From NCBI GenBank assembly GCA_014529385.2, contig CM043967.1, positions 82,160,278-82,224,277 on the forward strand: a stretch of DNA of 64,000 nucleotides. Reading direction: 5' to 3'. Positions within the stretch are counted from its first letter, which is position 1; each line of letters starts with the position of its first letter. The position numbers and the translations under genes are program-made. Of the stretch, positions 1 through 10,594 are shown piece by piece. This DNA is from Adiantum capillus-veneris (lineage: Eukaryota; Streptophyta; Polypodiopsida; Polypodiales; Pteridaceae). The notes beneath the pieces are model-generated. The model saw only the letters and a program-made list of their open reading frames with translations. It was not told the DNA's origin and made no database searches.

Positions 1-1
1 G

Positions 2-433
2 GAAAATGGCCACGGCATGTATAATTGCCCTCATCCTAGAAGATATGACTACCCTGTCAGAGGTCCTCGACAACAAGTAAGTCCTCCCCGTGCTAGAGCT
101 GAAGCACAAGAGAAACCGCAACCTCAAATTTTGCAGCCACCTCGTGCTCAAGCTCAAGCCCCTGCTACTCAACCAAATGTGAGCATCATAAGGATTGAGG
201 AGGTCGTCAAGGGCAGAAGCGACCAGGAAGAAATAGCTAAAGGGAAGATGAAGATAGATGAAGTGGCTACAATGCCTATCAAGCGTGTGCATGTCCAAGA
301 TGAAGTAAGTAAAGAAAGAAGCAAGGATGCAAGCAATGAAGCAAGTACATCTCGGGCAACTAGACCCGTACTAGGTCTCAAATTGACATCTCTGATTTCC
401 CTGTGGGATCTCGGACACAACCTTATGACTTGA
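2..433 (+). pseudogene. gag C-terminus of the Tat-like gypsy
   Basis: The frame opens at the window edge inside the last part of a CCHC zinc knuckle (ENGHGMYNC, bases 2-55). A proline- and alanine-rich linker follows (residues about 20-55), then a lysine- and glutamate-rich stretch. The knuckle would bind RNA in the particle. Around base 375 the sense frame shifts by one to the protease-pol frame, which overlaps this one; I cannot tell a programmed shift from a mutation. The reading is by homology of layout; the upstream capsid part is outside the window. Confidence 0.7.
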
Positions 434-3400
434 CAACTGATGTGAGTTCTCAAGGACCAAAGATTATTTGGCCACAACTACTTCATATCTCCCCAAAGCT
501 GTTACGACAGTGGTCAAAAATGGTGAGCACGAGGGCAAAGCGAAGCAAGCTAGTAAGTGTAATCAAAGCCTATGGTCTCAAGGATATAGTGCCTTTGGTG
601 GAGGCTCAAATCAAGGGACAACGGATTCCAAAAACTTACATTGACAGTGGAGCAGAGGTTTGTGTCATGACAGAAAATCTAATGCATCAATTGGGTTTAG
701 AGGTAATGGAATCATCAAACTTTAGGGCAAAATTGGGTTTAGAGGTAATGGAATCATCAAACTTTAGGGCAAAAATGGCCAATAATGTCTTTGTCACTTG
801 TGTGGGTGTAGTGAAAGCTTTGAGAGTTTCTGTTTTTGGAATCACTACAGAGGTTGATGCTTATGTGATGCCACTCAGGGGAGAAGGATACCCCCTTATT
901 TTCGGACGACTTTGGCTCATGGGTATAGGAGCTAGGCAAGATTGGGCAACAAGAGACTTGGAGTTGAGGCCTCTTGTAGGTGGCCATAGTCGGAACGTGG
1001 TTTATAACTTGAAGAATGGGGGCCAAGATAACCTTGAACTAGAGACGTCAGCTGATGAGTGGAGCTCAAGTGGATGCTCCTCATCCATGGACGAGGAAGA
1101 GAGTTCAAGTGAAGAGAGTGATAGCACTCTCGAAGTCATGGGCGTCACCATAAACGAAACTACCTCATCAGAAGACAACCCAAGGATCCAAATGGAGAAT
1201 GTGTGGGATGCCAGCCTAGAGAAGATGTTATCCAAGGATATAAAGGAAGAAGAAAGGGAGGGTTATGTAAATGCTCTCAAGAAGCATGCATCATTGTTTA
1301 TTTCTGATTACACTCACATTACAGATGTCACTGAAGTGAAGCATCATATCCATCTAAAAGAAGGGAGCAAGCCAGTAGTACAAAAACTAAGAAGATTAGG
1401 AGTTGTGTAACAAAATTCACTATTGTCCGAGGTGAAGAGACTCTTAGAAGCAGGATTCATATACCCAGTAGAAGATTCAGAATGGGTCTCCCCAGTAGTG
1501 GTGAGGCCAAAGAAGAATGGTAAATGGCGAGTGTGCGTGGATTACAAGCCACTAAATGCTGCAACAAAGAGGGACCACTTCCCTCTCCCATTTCAAGATG
1601 AGATTCTAAATGAAGTAGCAGGCCATGAGCGATACACAGTGTGTGATGGCTACTCCGTCTACTTTCAAATACGCATTGCAGAGGAGGACCAGAAAAAGAC
1701 TACTTTCATCACACCATGGGGATGTTTTGCATTTCGAGTCATGCCTTTTGGTCTCACCAACGCTCAAGCCACCTTTCAACGATTCATGAATATGGTCTTC
1801 CAACCTTACTTTGGTATGTCCATAAGGGTTTTCATAGATGACTTTTGTATTTACAGCTCCAAAAGTATGCATCTCGGCAAGATTGATGAAGGATTTACTC
1901 ATTTAGCTAAGCTTGGTGGACAACTAAACAAGTACAAATGTCACATTGGGGAAAGCAAGGTTACACTATTGGGGCATGTAGTGTCCATTGATGGAATCGA
2001 GGTAGATCCTCAAAAGATAGAAACATTGCTAAATCTACCTTCCCCAACTTCCATCAAACAATTAATCTCTTTCTGGCAAAAGCTAAGATATTTGAGTAGA
2101 TTCATACACTTACTCTCCCAAGTGATATTTCCTCTACAATAGCTGACTCGTCAAGAGACGCTTGTTTGGAGTGAAGAAAGTGATGGGCATTTTAGAGAGA
2201 TAAAAAAAATGTTAGGGTCACTCCCTGTAATCCTCCAACCTTGTTGGGAAGAAACATTCTTTATAAACCCTAGTGTGGGAGAAGAGGCCATTGGTGCTGC
2301 CCTCCTACAAAAAGATCCAAAAACATCCTTTATGAGGCCTGTGTATTTTGCTAGCCGCCTCATGGAAAACACAGAGAAGGCCTACACCCTGATGGAACAG
2401 CTAGTGTTAGCCCTCATGTTTGCAGTAACCAAATTTCGGCCATACTTGCTGCCAAAGAGGTTTGTAATTATCGCTGTGGAGGATATGTTTCCCTATGCAC
2501 TACAACATATGGAAATCTCTGACAAAATAGCAAAGTGGGTGGTGCGACTTCAAGAGTTTGATTATACAATACAGGTTGAAAGAACAACTCGAGCATGCTT
2601 AGCCGACATTTTAACAAACAAGTGCTATGAAAAAGTTTTCCATTTGAAGAGAAAGGAACTTCCACCACCTTCAGCTCTAGAGGCTCTGGTCAATGCTTAT
2701 AGCCTGTACTTTGATGGAGCATACAAGAGAACCAAGGATAAGGCAGCTGTAGGCATCGTGTTCTTATCTCCATTGGGAGAGAGTATCCATGGTGAAGGGA
2801 TCACTCTAGTAGATGTCCACTCCAACAATGAAGCAGAATATCAAGCTCCAATTCATGGCCTTTGTTGGTGCCTGGATAATTCAATTAAGATATTAAATGC
2901 TTTTGGTGACTCCATGCTTTTGGTAAGGCAAATACAAGGTACATGGGATTGCAAAAATTCCAGTCTCTCTACTAAAATGAGGAAAGCCAAAGCTCTTACG
3001 AGGAGATTTAGGGAGGCACAAGTACATCATGTGCCAAGAGACCAAAACAAGGATGCAGACCACCTAGCATCATCGAAGTTAAATGAGTCAATAGTGGGAG
3101 CAATGGCCATCAAACTTCCACTTCAGCAAGGCAAGGAGGACTTAGAAGATATTATGCACATTTTGGAGCAAGGAGAGGCTCCTAAACACTTGAATGCAGG
3201 GGAAAGGCAATGGTTAGCTAGGAAGGCTACCAGGTATCGCATAGTAAATGATAATTTGTATTGTCTTGGTAAGGATGGTGTGCTTAGGAGAGTGCCTTTG
3301 AAGAGTGAAATTGAAGAGATTTTAAAATCTTGTCATGATGATGTGTGCGGAGGACACTTTGCACATGACATCACTCGTAGAAAGGTTCTACAAGCTGGGT

Positions 3401-4413
3401 TTACTTGTCCAAGTCTTCATCGTGATGTCAAATACTGGTGTCAAACATGTGATGAATGTCAGAAAGTAGGACCACGACGGCTCATAGCTGAACCTCATAA
3501 CCCAATAAAGGTATATGGGCCCTTTGAGAAGTGGGGAATTGATGCCATAGGGCCTCTACAACGCACTCAGTCAGGTAAAGAGTACATCAATATGGGAGTA
3601 GACTACATGACTAGATGGGCTGACGCTATGCCAACCAATAGAATTACTGCTAAGGATGTGAGTCAGTTCATCTTTGACCACATCTGTTGCCGGTTTGGCA
3701 CCCCTCTTGAAATACTATCTGATAGAGGACCAGGGCTTAGAGCAGATTTGGTAGGAGAACTCATGCAGAAGCTAAATATTCAGCATCAACACTCTACTCC
3801 TTACTACCCTCAGTGCAATGGCTTGGTGGAAAAGGTAAATGGAATCATTTGCAAAATTCTCACCAAACAGGTACATGCCAGGCGCCAAGATTGGGACAAA
3901 CACCTGAATGGAGCTCTATGGTCCTATAGAACCTCCTTCAAAACCGCATTAGGGTACACACCCTTTCATTTGGTTTATGTAAAAGAGGTGCTTTTTCCCA
4001 TTGAAGTGAAGTTAACAAGTCTTCGAATATTGGGTAGCCAGGTGGGCTCTCAAAAGGAGAAAGTACATCAAAGGATCATGGATCTAGAGAGGTTGCAATT
4101 GGATCGTGAAGAAGACATCAACCACTACTCTCAAGAAGCAGAGAAGCGCAGAGAAAATTTCAACAAAAATCTAGCATCTAAAGACATCAAAAAGGGATCT
4201 CTAGTGCTTGGATATGACAATCGCTTCGACACTCGTAAGGATGGAAAGTTTCTTTTTCGATGGCAAGGCCCGTTCTTGGTCACCAAAAAGTTCAAAAATG
4301 GCTCTTACAGACTTGAAGACATTGATGGTAAAGTGCACAAGACCAGGACAAATGGATGGCGTCTAAAGCCTTATCACATCAGAATAAGGTCAGCCCAAGA
4401 TCAAAGAAAGTAG
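376..4413 (+). pseudogene. protease-RT-RNase H-RNase H-integrase polyprotein, two in-frame stops
   Basis: A single frame covers 376-4413 and is broken only by TAA at 1408-1410 and TAG at 2140-2142. Protease: IDSGAEVC near 638-661. RT: from about 1423, with VCVDYKPLN and catalytic FIDDF near 1832. RT-linked RNase H: about 2209-2600. Second RNase H: about 2700-3090, with its four acidic positions visible. Integrase: H-H-C-C zinc finger near 3330-3465, the first acidic residue in WGIDAIGP, the second in LSDRG, and E in NGLVEKVNG near 3835. The C-terminus has the RWQGPF motif near 4258. The intact catalytic residues point to recent decay. The tandem duplication at 691-774 lies in the protease region. 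Confidence 0.85.
691..774 (+). repeat. 42-bp in-frame tandem duplication in the protease region
   Basis: Bases 691-732 are repeated at 733-774 without visible change. The unit is 14 codons, so the peptide LGLEVMESSNFRAK appears twice and the frame is kept. It lies about 35 bases after the protease DSG motif. Exact identity suggests a young replication-slippage event. Confidence 0.95.
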
Positions 4414-4441
4414 GCTAGAGTCATAAATACCTCTAGCCACG

Positions 4442-4590
4442 TTTGGGGGGGCTATGATCCGAGCCTATCACAAATTTTTGTTTACTATATTTTGTTGGTT
4501 TTCCTTGCCTCTAGAGGTTTACAATAAAAGAAAGAATGAGAACAACCTCTTGGAAAAATTCAAGAAAATGATTTGATGGGAATTTTTCCT
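4442..4590 (+). other. polypurine tract and possible 3' LTR stub
   Basis: A G-run (tttgggggggct, about 4445-4456) follows the integrase stop, as expected for the plus-strand primer. The next bases (TGATCCGAGCC) could be the LTR start. About 140 bp later the sequence changes to another gypsy protease. The LTR is therefore truncated or nearly absent. Boundaries are inferred. Confidence 0.45.
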
Positions 4591-5688
4591 TGACTAGTTC
4601 ACAGGAGGTTCTACTCTTTTGACCCTGGTTCTACTCACAATTTTATATCTATAGAGTTGGCCACCAAGCTAGGCATACAATCCTACGAGATGGGAGATGT
4701 CCTACTCGCAGACAGTCTCTTCAACGGGCAAGAAGCTTCAGTCACTCCCTTAATCGGGAAATGGAGGCTTCATGTCCAAGGCTATGTGGACAAAGATGAC
4801 TTCTTTATCTCTTCTCTCAAGCATGAGGATGTAATCCTAGGGGCACCATGGTTTTTGACCGCCTGGCTGCCGATGTTAAATTTCCTGAAAGGAGAATCTC
4901 CTTTAAGTTTAGGGAAAAAGACATGTATATAGATGCTAAGGAAATGGGTAACACTATCCCCATTGTACATACACCAGCTTTCAACAAGTCAGTAAAGAGC
5001 TCTTTTTCCGTGTACATGACTTTTGTTAAAGATTCTCAAAATGAACCTAATGCTTTAGCAAAAGAAAATAAAAGCAACCAAAAGGAATTAGAGTTATCCA
5101 ATTTTCTCAAGGGGTTTCAAGATGGTTTTATTGACGACATCCCTTCTGAGCTACCTCCTAAACGAGGTAATGATGACCATGCAATTGAACTTCTTCCAGG
5201 AAGTTCACCGCCTAACAAGCCTCCTTATAGAGTTTCTCAAGTTCAACAAGAGGCGATTATGCGGCAAGTGCATGAGTTAGTTGAGAAGGGCATGGTTAGG
5301 CCTAGCTCATCTCCATTTTGCTCATCGGTGCTATTAGTGCAAAATAAAGACGGCACATATCGTATGTGTGCAACCTATAGAGCATTGAATAGGATCACTA
5401 TGAAGAATAGGTTTCCCGTTCCACGGGTAGAAGACCTATTTGATAAGCTACAAGGATCAACCTACTTCAGTAGGATTGACCTAAAAAGTGGCTATCATCA
5501 GATAAGGATACTTGATCAAGATATTGTAAAGACCGCATTTCACACCACATTTGGTCTTTACGAATACATTGTCATGCCTTTTGGCTTGACCAATGCACCA
5601 GCCACATTCAACCGCTTGATGGAGAAGCTGTTCCGGCCTCATCGAACCTTCACTGGAGTGTTCTTTGATGATATTATCATCTACTCAT
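4591..5688 (+). pseudogene. gypsy protease-RT fragment (chromovirus-like)
   Basis: Protease-like sequence begins near 4617 as DPGSTHNFI, where the usual motif is D-S/T-G. It continues to ILGAPWF near 4835. The frame shifts near 4855, and the second frame runs on into RT: pre-RT linker, PPYRV near 5220, DGTYRMCATYRALN (usually VDYRALN), FSRIDLKSGYHQI, MPFGLTNAPATF and FFDDIIIYS near 5680. Coding stops abruptly inside the RT active-site block. RNase H and integrase are absent because copia LTR sequence starts at 5689. The RT resembles the one in element F more than the Tat-like RT at 1423. Confidence 0.8.
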
Positions 5689-5724
5689 GGCTGCCTCTCA
5701 TAAGAGAGGGCAGCCCTTTTGGCC

Positions 5725-5733
5725 TATAAAAGG
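5725..5733 (+). promoter_or_regulatory. LTR TATA box
   Basis: TATAAAAGG within GGCCTATAAAAGGAGG. The same box is present in both LTRs of element D (minus strand, 20346-20352 and 25431-25437). Its place in the middle of the LTR fits the U3 promoter. Confidence 0.65.
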
Positions 5734-5931
5734 AGGCCATTTCTACACACATTTCATAGTGTGAAGTTGATGCAACAAGGTGAGTGTGAGGTGGTGAGAG
5801 TGAAGCAAGGCGGGAGCTCCATTAAGGGTATGATCCCTTTGTAAACTACTTCTTGTTTTGAAGTACTAAATCCATTGAGTGGCTGCTTTCCCGTGGACGT
5901 AGCCCACATTGGGTGAACCACGTAAATTGTG

Positions 5932-5935
<4 letters not shown>

Positions 5936-5979
<44 letters not shown>
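5936..5979 (+). repeat. (CT)n microsatellite inside the LTR
   Basis: Uninterrupted CT run of 44 bases. The homologous LTRs of element D have GA runs at the same place on the other strand (about 19427-19455 and 25201-25226), so the run is part of the LTR. Confidence 0.95.
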
Positions 5980-5982
<3 letters not shown>

Positions 5983-6066
5983 CTATAATCTCGTGTATAT
6001 AAATCTGTCTCTCTCCATTAAGTAATCTACTCAATTATCTATTTAGCTACGTCTTATTTCCTAACA

Positions 6067-7138
6067 GTGAATAGGCAGGTTCGCGCCCGGATAGGGTGTC
6101 AAGGTCTTGGATATGGTTCTAGGTTACTTATTTTGGATCTAGAGAATGTTTTTGAACTTTCTAGAATTTAAATAATGCAAGAAACAAGTATGGGTACTTT
6201 CATCCCGCTCAAGAAGTTTGGGACATGCAGTAACTGTCTATTTACGGTGCCTGATCTGTGGTGATGTGTGTACCGCCCTAGAAGTGGTCAAAAATAGAAT
6301 TTGGGGATGTGGAAAAGTGCTTTGGGTATCAAGGACCAAGCGTAAAAAATTTGGTGAATTTTGGAGTCCGTTTGGGGTTTTTCCCACAAAAAATGCCCGT
6401 CAGGGGTCAAAACTGGCCAAAACTAGGTAAAAAACTGGCCAAAAATGGTATGAAAAGGCTTCCATTTGCCACATCAATGACGCTTCTGTGAGTTCTGGAG
6501 CTGAAGGATAATTTTAAAAGCCAAGTATTGGCACTTTCACCTCTCTGTGTGGGGAAGGAAGTAGGGTTCCTACAGGTGGTCTAGTGCAGTCTCCTAGCGT
6601 TCGTGTCCTGTTTTCGAGTGTGTGGAGGAGTGAATGAGAGATTTGTCTCTTCAATTTTGCACTTGGGAGAGTCTATCAAAGTTTTGAGATTTCCATGCAT
6701 GTGTGTATGCTAGGAATTGAGGGAAGAAGGTGCGGATTTCTACAAGACTATGTGACCCTGTATCGGTGCCATTAGGGTTGGCGCTACTCCAAAGGAGTCC
6801 AACAGAGTGGAGTTTGGTGAAGGCTTTTCCATGATTTGAGAGTGGCCTTTTGTGTCTGGATTTTTTGACTTTGTGATGTTTTTTCTTCTATATTTTGGTC
6901 ACCATCAAGTGTGATTTCAAGTGTTGATCAACTTGACTCACCTTGTAGTGTCTGCGGGCAAGCAAGGGCTTGTAGGTTGAGGCATTTGGAGTTTGAATCG
7001 AGCTTGTGGGTAGTTTTTTTATTAAGCTCTTGAGTGGTGGTGTGTGTGGGTTTGAATTAAAGAAAATTCCTTGAGGTGTGTTGAATTGTTTGGGTGTGTG
7101 AGTGTGCGCACGACGTCTCTTGCTCCATCAACGGGCAA
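6067..7138. other. unassigned DNA upstream of element D
   Basis: No supported gene. Short ORFs occur but none resembles a known family. The text has G- and T-rich phrases such as gggcaaggcca at its end, and flows across the element D insertion into the gag start at 25810. It may therefore be the LTR or leader of element J. I see no primer site or terminal repeat that proves this. Confidence 0.4.
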
Positions 7139-7143
7139 GGCCA
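7139..7143 (+). repeat. target-site duplication GGCCA of element D (left)
   Basis: GGCCA here and at 25785-25789 flank element D exactly at its TGTTA and TAACA ends, as expected for a 5-bp copia duplication. Confidence 0.85.
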
Positions 7144-7158
7144 TGTTAGGAAGTATGA
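7144..7158 (-). mobile_element. outer end of the element D 3' LTR
   Basis: TGTTAGGAAGTATGA matches the last bases of the 5' LTR at 25110-25125 (TGGTTAGTAAGTATGA). The rest of the LTR resumes at 19351 with ACGTAGATAAG, which matches 25125 onward. The 15 bases are therefore the stub left of element C. Confidence 0.8.
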
Positions 7159-8927
7159 TGTTGGAGAGGGGGAATGGGGAACACACCCGACACACACGCA
7201 ATGGCCCCTATATAGCTCAGGGTATTCACAAAACCCCTGTCCTCTCGAAAACACCTTCAAAAATACAATTCACACTAGCAAGGCCTCGCCTACACTTCGC
7301 CCAACGCACACACGACCTACACAATTGCTAGAGAGTGATCACACCGATATTGCTCGCTTCCAGCTCTTCCACATCTCGACACCTCTCTCTCACACGCAGA
7401 GGAGACCCGGGGGGACGCACACGCTCACACACACCGGCACCACACACCTTGGAGACGAGAAAAGAAGAAAGGGGGGAAGGGGGAAAGACGATGCCAAAAA
7501 CTTGGCAATGACATCTTCTTTACACACCATGTGCAAAACTCATGTGGCCTGCTCTAGGTCGCGCCATGGCCATCACCAATCCATACAGAGGGACACACAC
7601 CTCCCTCGCCACTCGACTCTGTCGGCACACGCCTCGACGGGAACATTCACCACTAGCTTTACTTCGACAACAACACCTCCTCCTGGCAGTCGTCGTTGAC
7701 TGTCTTTTTTGCAAGCCCTTTGCTCTTTCGAGCTGCGTCACAGCAATCCACAATCTTGTGCGGCTTCGACTCCTCGAATGTTTGAAGCTCCTTCTCATGG
7801 TAGCTCTCACTAGCCGCCTTCTCTGCAAGGTGCTCGCTCTTTTCGTACCGCTTCACGGACCACACCTTGCGTGCTGACTTCGATCGTCGATCGCATGCGC
7901 ACGGAGGTCTCCTTCTTCCTCCTTCTCAATTCCCCCCAGCAAGAAGAAAGAAAAAAAAAAAACCTCCTCCTTTCGAAGCCCGCTGCCCTCCTTCTCTTTT
8001 TCTTTCCCCTTCTTTTTTTTCAAGGCAAAAAGAAAAAAAATCTTTTTTTGGTAATGGCGCCGGCGACACTGCCTGAGGCTCTCACTCCAGCCTTTTTTTC
8101 CTCTTTTTTTGCTTTTGAAGCCTTCACTTGTCTTATGAAAAAAAAAACTCCAGCCCACCCTTTCTTTTCCATTTATAATCTAGGAGGCTTTTAATGCTTG
8201 TTTCCCATGTGGCCAGTGCTCCGTGCACTCGTCTGTTGGCTACCTGTCTGGTCCTACCAATTCCGAACATCCTCTTGTTAACTCGACACTCTTGGAGCTC
8301 CACTCCATTGCAACCCCTACACGCCTTCGAATGACACTTTCGAACATGGCAACATATCACATGTTCCCTCTTGTCTGGTTAGTGATCCCAACTTCAATCC
8401 CCTACATCTCGCTACCTGAGATCTCGATTGAAAAGCCACCAAGTCCATCCATCTCATGCTCTTGAAAAGCACACTCAAAAAACGAGAAAAGACATCTGAG
8501 GATTTCTTTCTGCCGTTCTTGCCTGCCAACTTGAATTGGGCCCATCTCGATGTCCATAACTCCGATCGGCCATCCGCAAATTTTGGCTATACCCCCATGT
8601 TGCATGCGATTTTCCAAGACCTGAGCGAGGTCAAAAATATCTTTCTCCGAACGTAAAACCGAAAAGATCAGCATGCTCCACAACTCAAGCACTTCATGTG
8701 TATCCACTGATCCCAGTTCTGGCCGCATGTCTGTACCTGCCCTGTCCGTCGGGGATCTGCAAGGCCTTCCAATTTCAAACTGGCATATCTTTTACACCAT
8801 GGCTTCGTTTGACGAGTCGTCTGAATGAACTTCTAGAGCATCTCCAATACTACATTTCAGGACACATTCCCCGTATCTTGGACACCTTGACCTGCCGTCA
8901 TCATTATCCCACTTTGGAGGCCCCCCT

Positions 8928-9070
8928 TGTTGGAGCTATATATGGCTCACTGTACTCAACTTGGTCTCACCTATATATTTGTATCTTGTCCTCGATATGA
9001 ATCAGTATTTGGGAGCGTATATGGTGTGTCTCTTGTCTCATCTCTCTCTCTGTCTCTCTACATCTCAACA
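8928..9070 (+). mobile_element. 5' LTR of element A
   Basis: TGTTGGAGCT...CATCTCAACA, 143 bp, followed at once by the initiator-Met primer site. It contains a TATATAT stretch near its start and a TC-rich end. Confidence 0.93.
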
Positions 9071-9082
9071 TGGTATCAGAGC
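9071..9082 (+). promoter_or_regulatory. primer-binding site of element A (tRNA-iMet type)
   Basis: TGGTATCAGAGC directly after the LTR; the standard plant copia primer site, complementary to the 3' end of initiator tRNA-Met. Confidence 0.93.
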
Positions 9083-9754
9083 GGTAATGATAACGCGCCG
9101 ATTCAATTCATGGTGAGAAAACAGTATGTGTATGCGATTGTGGTTCTTGTTAATTGTGGTTCTTTTGTGTTAAGAAGAATATGATTAGTGTTTTGTGTGG
9201 AATTTATTGCTAATCAATGTAATCGTTGATTATGTTTTCTTGTTGATGACACCCTAAACTTCATCTCAATTTTTGGGGGTGTTCTGGTCAAAATTTGGAG
9301 AAACGGGAAAATCACGATGAAGCATAGCGCAATGGCACTTTCCATCCAAAACTTGTTCGTTTCCTCAAGCTCTTCGATTTGAGTTCTAGGTTTGCGTCAA
9401 TAGGAGTTCGCAATTGAGCTTGACGCAGCTTTATTCGTCCTACTTCTTCGTGAAGCGTCCGCGATCGTTCTTATCATTTTGACGTTAACGTTTTCGAGAA
9501 GATTTAGCTTTTTGCTATTCGTATTGTGGCCATCAATCTTGCGTTTCACGCCACTCTATTTTGAGGACTCTTTTATTATTAACGTCTCCTTTACCCTGAC
9601 TTTTTTGGGGTGACGTCTCTCACATGTTTGGACGTTCCTTGAGCATCCTTCTTGCGTTTATCATTGACAGAACGCAGTCCTCACATTTCTCTCATTCTCA
9701 ATTGTGCCCATCACCATATATGGTGTGAAGATTCTGCGATCTTATCTTATACGT

Positions 9755-10574
9755 TGTTGGGAAACAAGCAAACTGGAACACCTCTATAGTGATGTCACCC
9801 AAGAGCGTTGAAAGAGAACTACAAGAAGCAAAAAGCTTTGCCAAATCCTTCTGAAACATCGCAAGTCCAATAGGAGTAGACCCTTGGGAATTTACTAGCC
9901 GTCGCCCACCCAAAAGACTATGTCACATAGGAGCAAAACCCTGTCAAAGCACGGATTTACAGCACACGCCGACCAATGCATATGAAGACAAGAGCCTCTC
10001 CTTTCACAATCAAACATCACAAACCCACAACTTGAACATCAATTCATCAATTCATAGATACATGCCCTCCAAATCTGTCTACACACAATTTGCCACTAGG
10101 CTGCCATAGCCACTTTAAAGCTTGAGAGAAAGCTTAAAAAATGACTGGCGAGAAAACTGAAAATGACTAAAACTGATTCCATACGCCCCCATGAGCAAAA
10201 TTGACGCGAACAGAAAGGCTGTCCCAGCACGACTACATGTAGAGAAGGCTAGGCGGGGCAAAAAACTGCATCCAAGAGCACCAAGGAGACAGAACGAGCT
10301 AAAACTTGCAAATGTCTGATCTTTGGCTGAACTTTTTCTAGTTTGTACATGAGTTTAAGTTATATACAAGGCTCACTTAAAAAAACTCACTCACGGGCAC
10401 TTACAGTTGTTCGACAGCTGTCACTAGACTAGCGACTTGCAGTGCATGTACATGTGCTTGCTAAAGCAAGCTAAAAAACCCACAAAAAGAAATCCCACAT
10501 GCCCTTTTGACATCGGGCGTCATGTCCGTATGTACAAATGTATAAAAAACGAGGTGTCAGAAATGCGTCCAACA
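9755..10574. mobile_element. 820-bp solo-LTR-like insertion in the leader of element A
   Basis: Alignment with element B shows that CTTATACGTCTTCTCGC is broken after ACGT at 9751-9754 and resumes with ACGT at 10575-10578. The inserted DNA starts TGTTGGGAA and ends GTCCAACA, so it has a 6-bp inverted TGTTGG/CCAACA terminus and a 4-bp duplication. No internal primer site, purine tract or ORF of note is visible. A solo LTR is the simplest reading. Because the termini are symmetrical the strand is not assigned. Confidence 0.75.
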
Positions 10575-10594
10575 ACGTCTTCTCGCAAAAAGAT

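Larger units (their letters stand above)
1..4455 (+). mobile_element. Ty3/gypsy retrotransposon, Tat-like, 5'-truncated by the window
   Basis: One element runs from the end of a gag zinc knuckle through protease, RT, RNase H, a second RNase H and integrase to a G-rich polypurine tract near 4448-4455. The second RNase H (about 2700-3090) has the pattern YFDGA, NNEAEY, GDS, RDQNKDADHLA and lies between the RT-linked RNase H and the integrase zinc finger. That order is known from the Tat/Ogre lineage of plant gypsy elements. The 5' LTR and most of gag lie left of the window. The 3' LTR would start near 4456 but only about 140 bp are left before another gypsy fragment. Confidence 0.85.
5689..6066 (+). 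mobile_element. partial LTR of the element-D copia family
   Basis: This stretch matches, in reverse complement, the LTR of element D at 25110-25490: the CTATAAAAGG box, the TGCAACAAGGTGAGTGTGAG region, the TC run and the end TTTCCTAACA. It holds only the 3' half of the LTR. It is fused at its left edge to gypsy RT and has no primer site at its right edge. The two bases CA at the junction are shared by both sources. Confidence 0.8.

Noticed and set aside
6218-6491. Small ORFs at 6218-6430 and 6309-6491
   Set aside because: Overlapping frames with no domain and biased composition; probably chance ORFs in LTR or leader DNA.
7154-7163. A 5-bp duplication for element C
   Set aside because: Left TATGA and right ACGTA do not match. 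Only ATGT/ACGT (4 bp, one change) fits the uncut LTR sequence.
7094-8360. Several ORFs on both strands in the C LTR
   Set aside because: They overlap each other, are low in complexity, and are repeated at 17543-18549 with shifts that do not preserve protein sequence. No family match.
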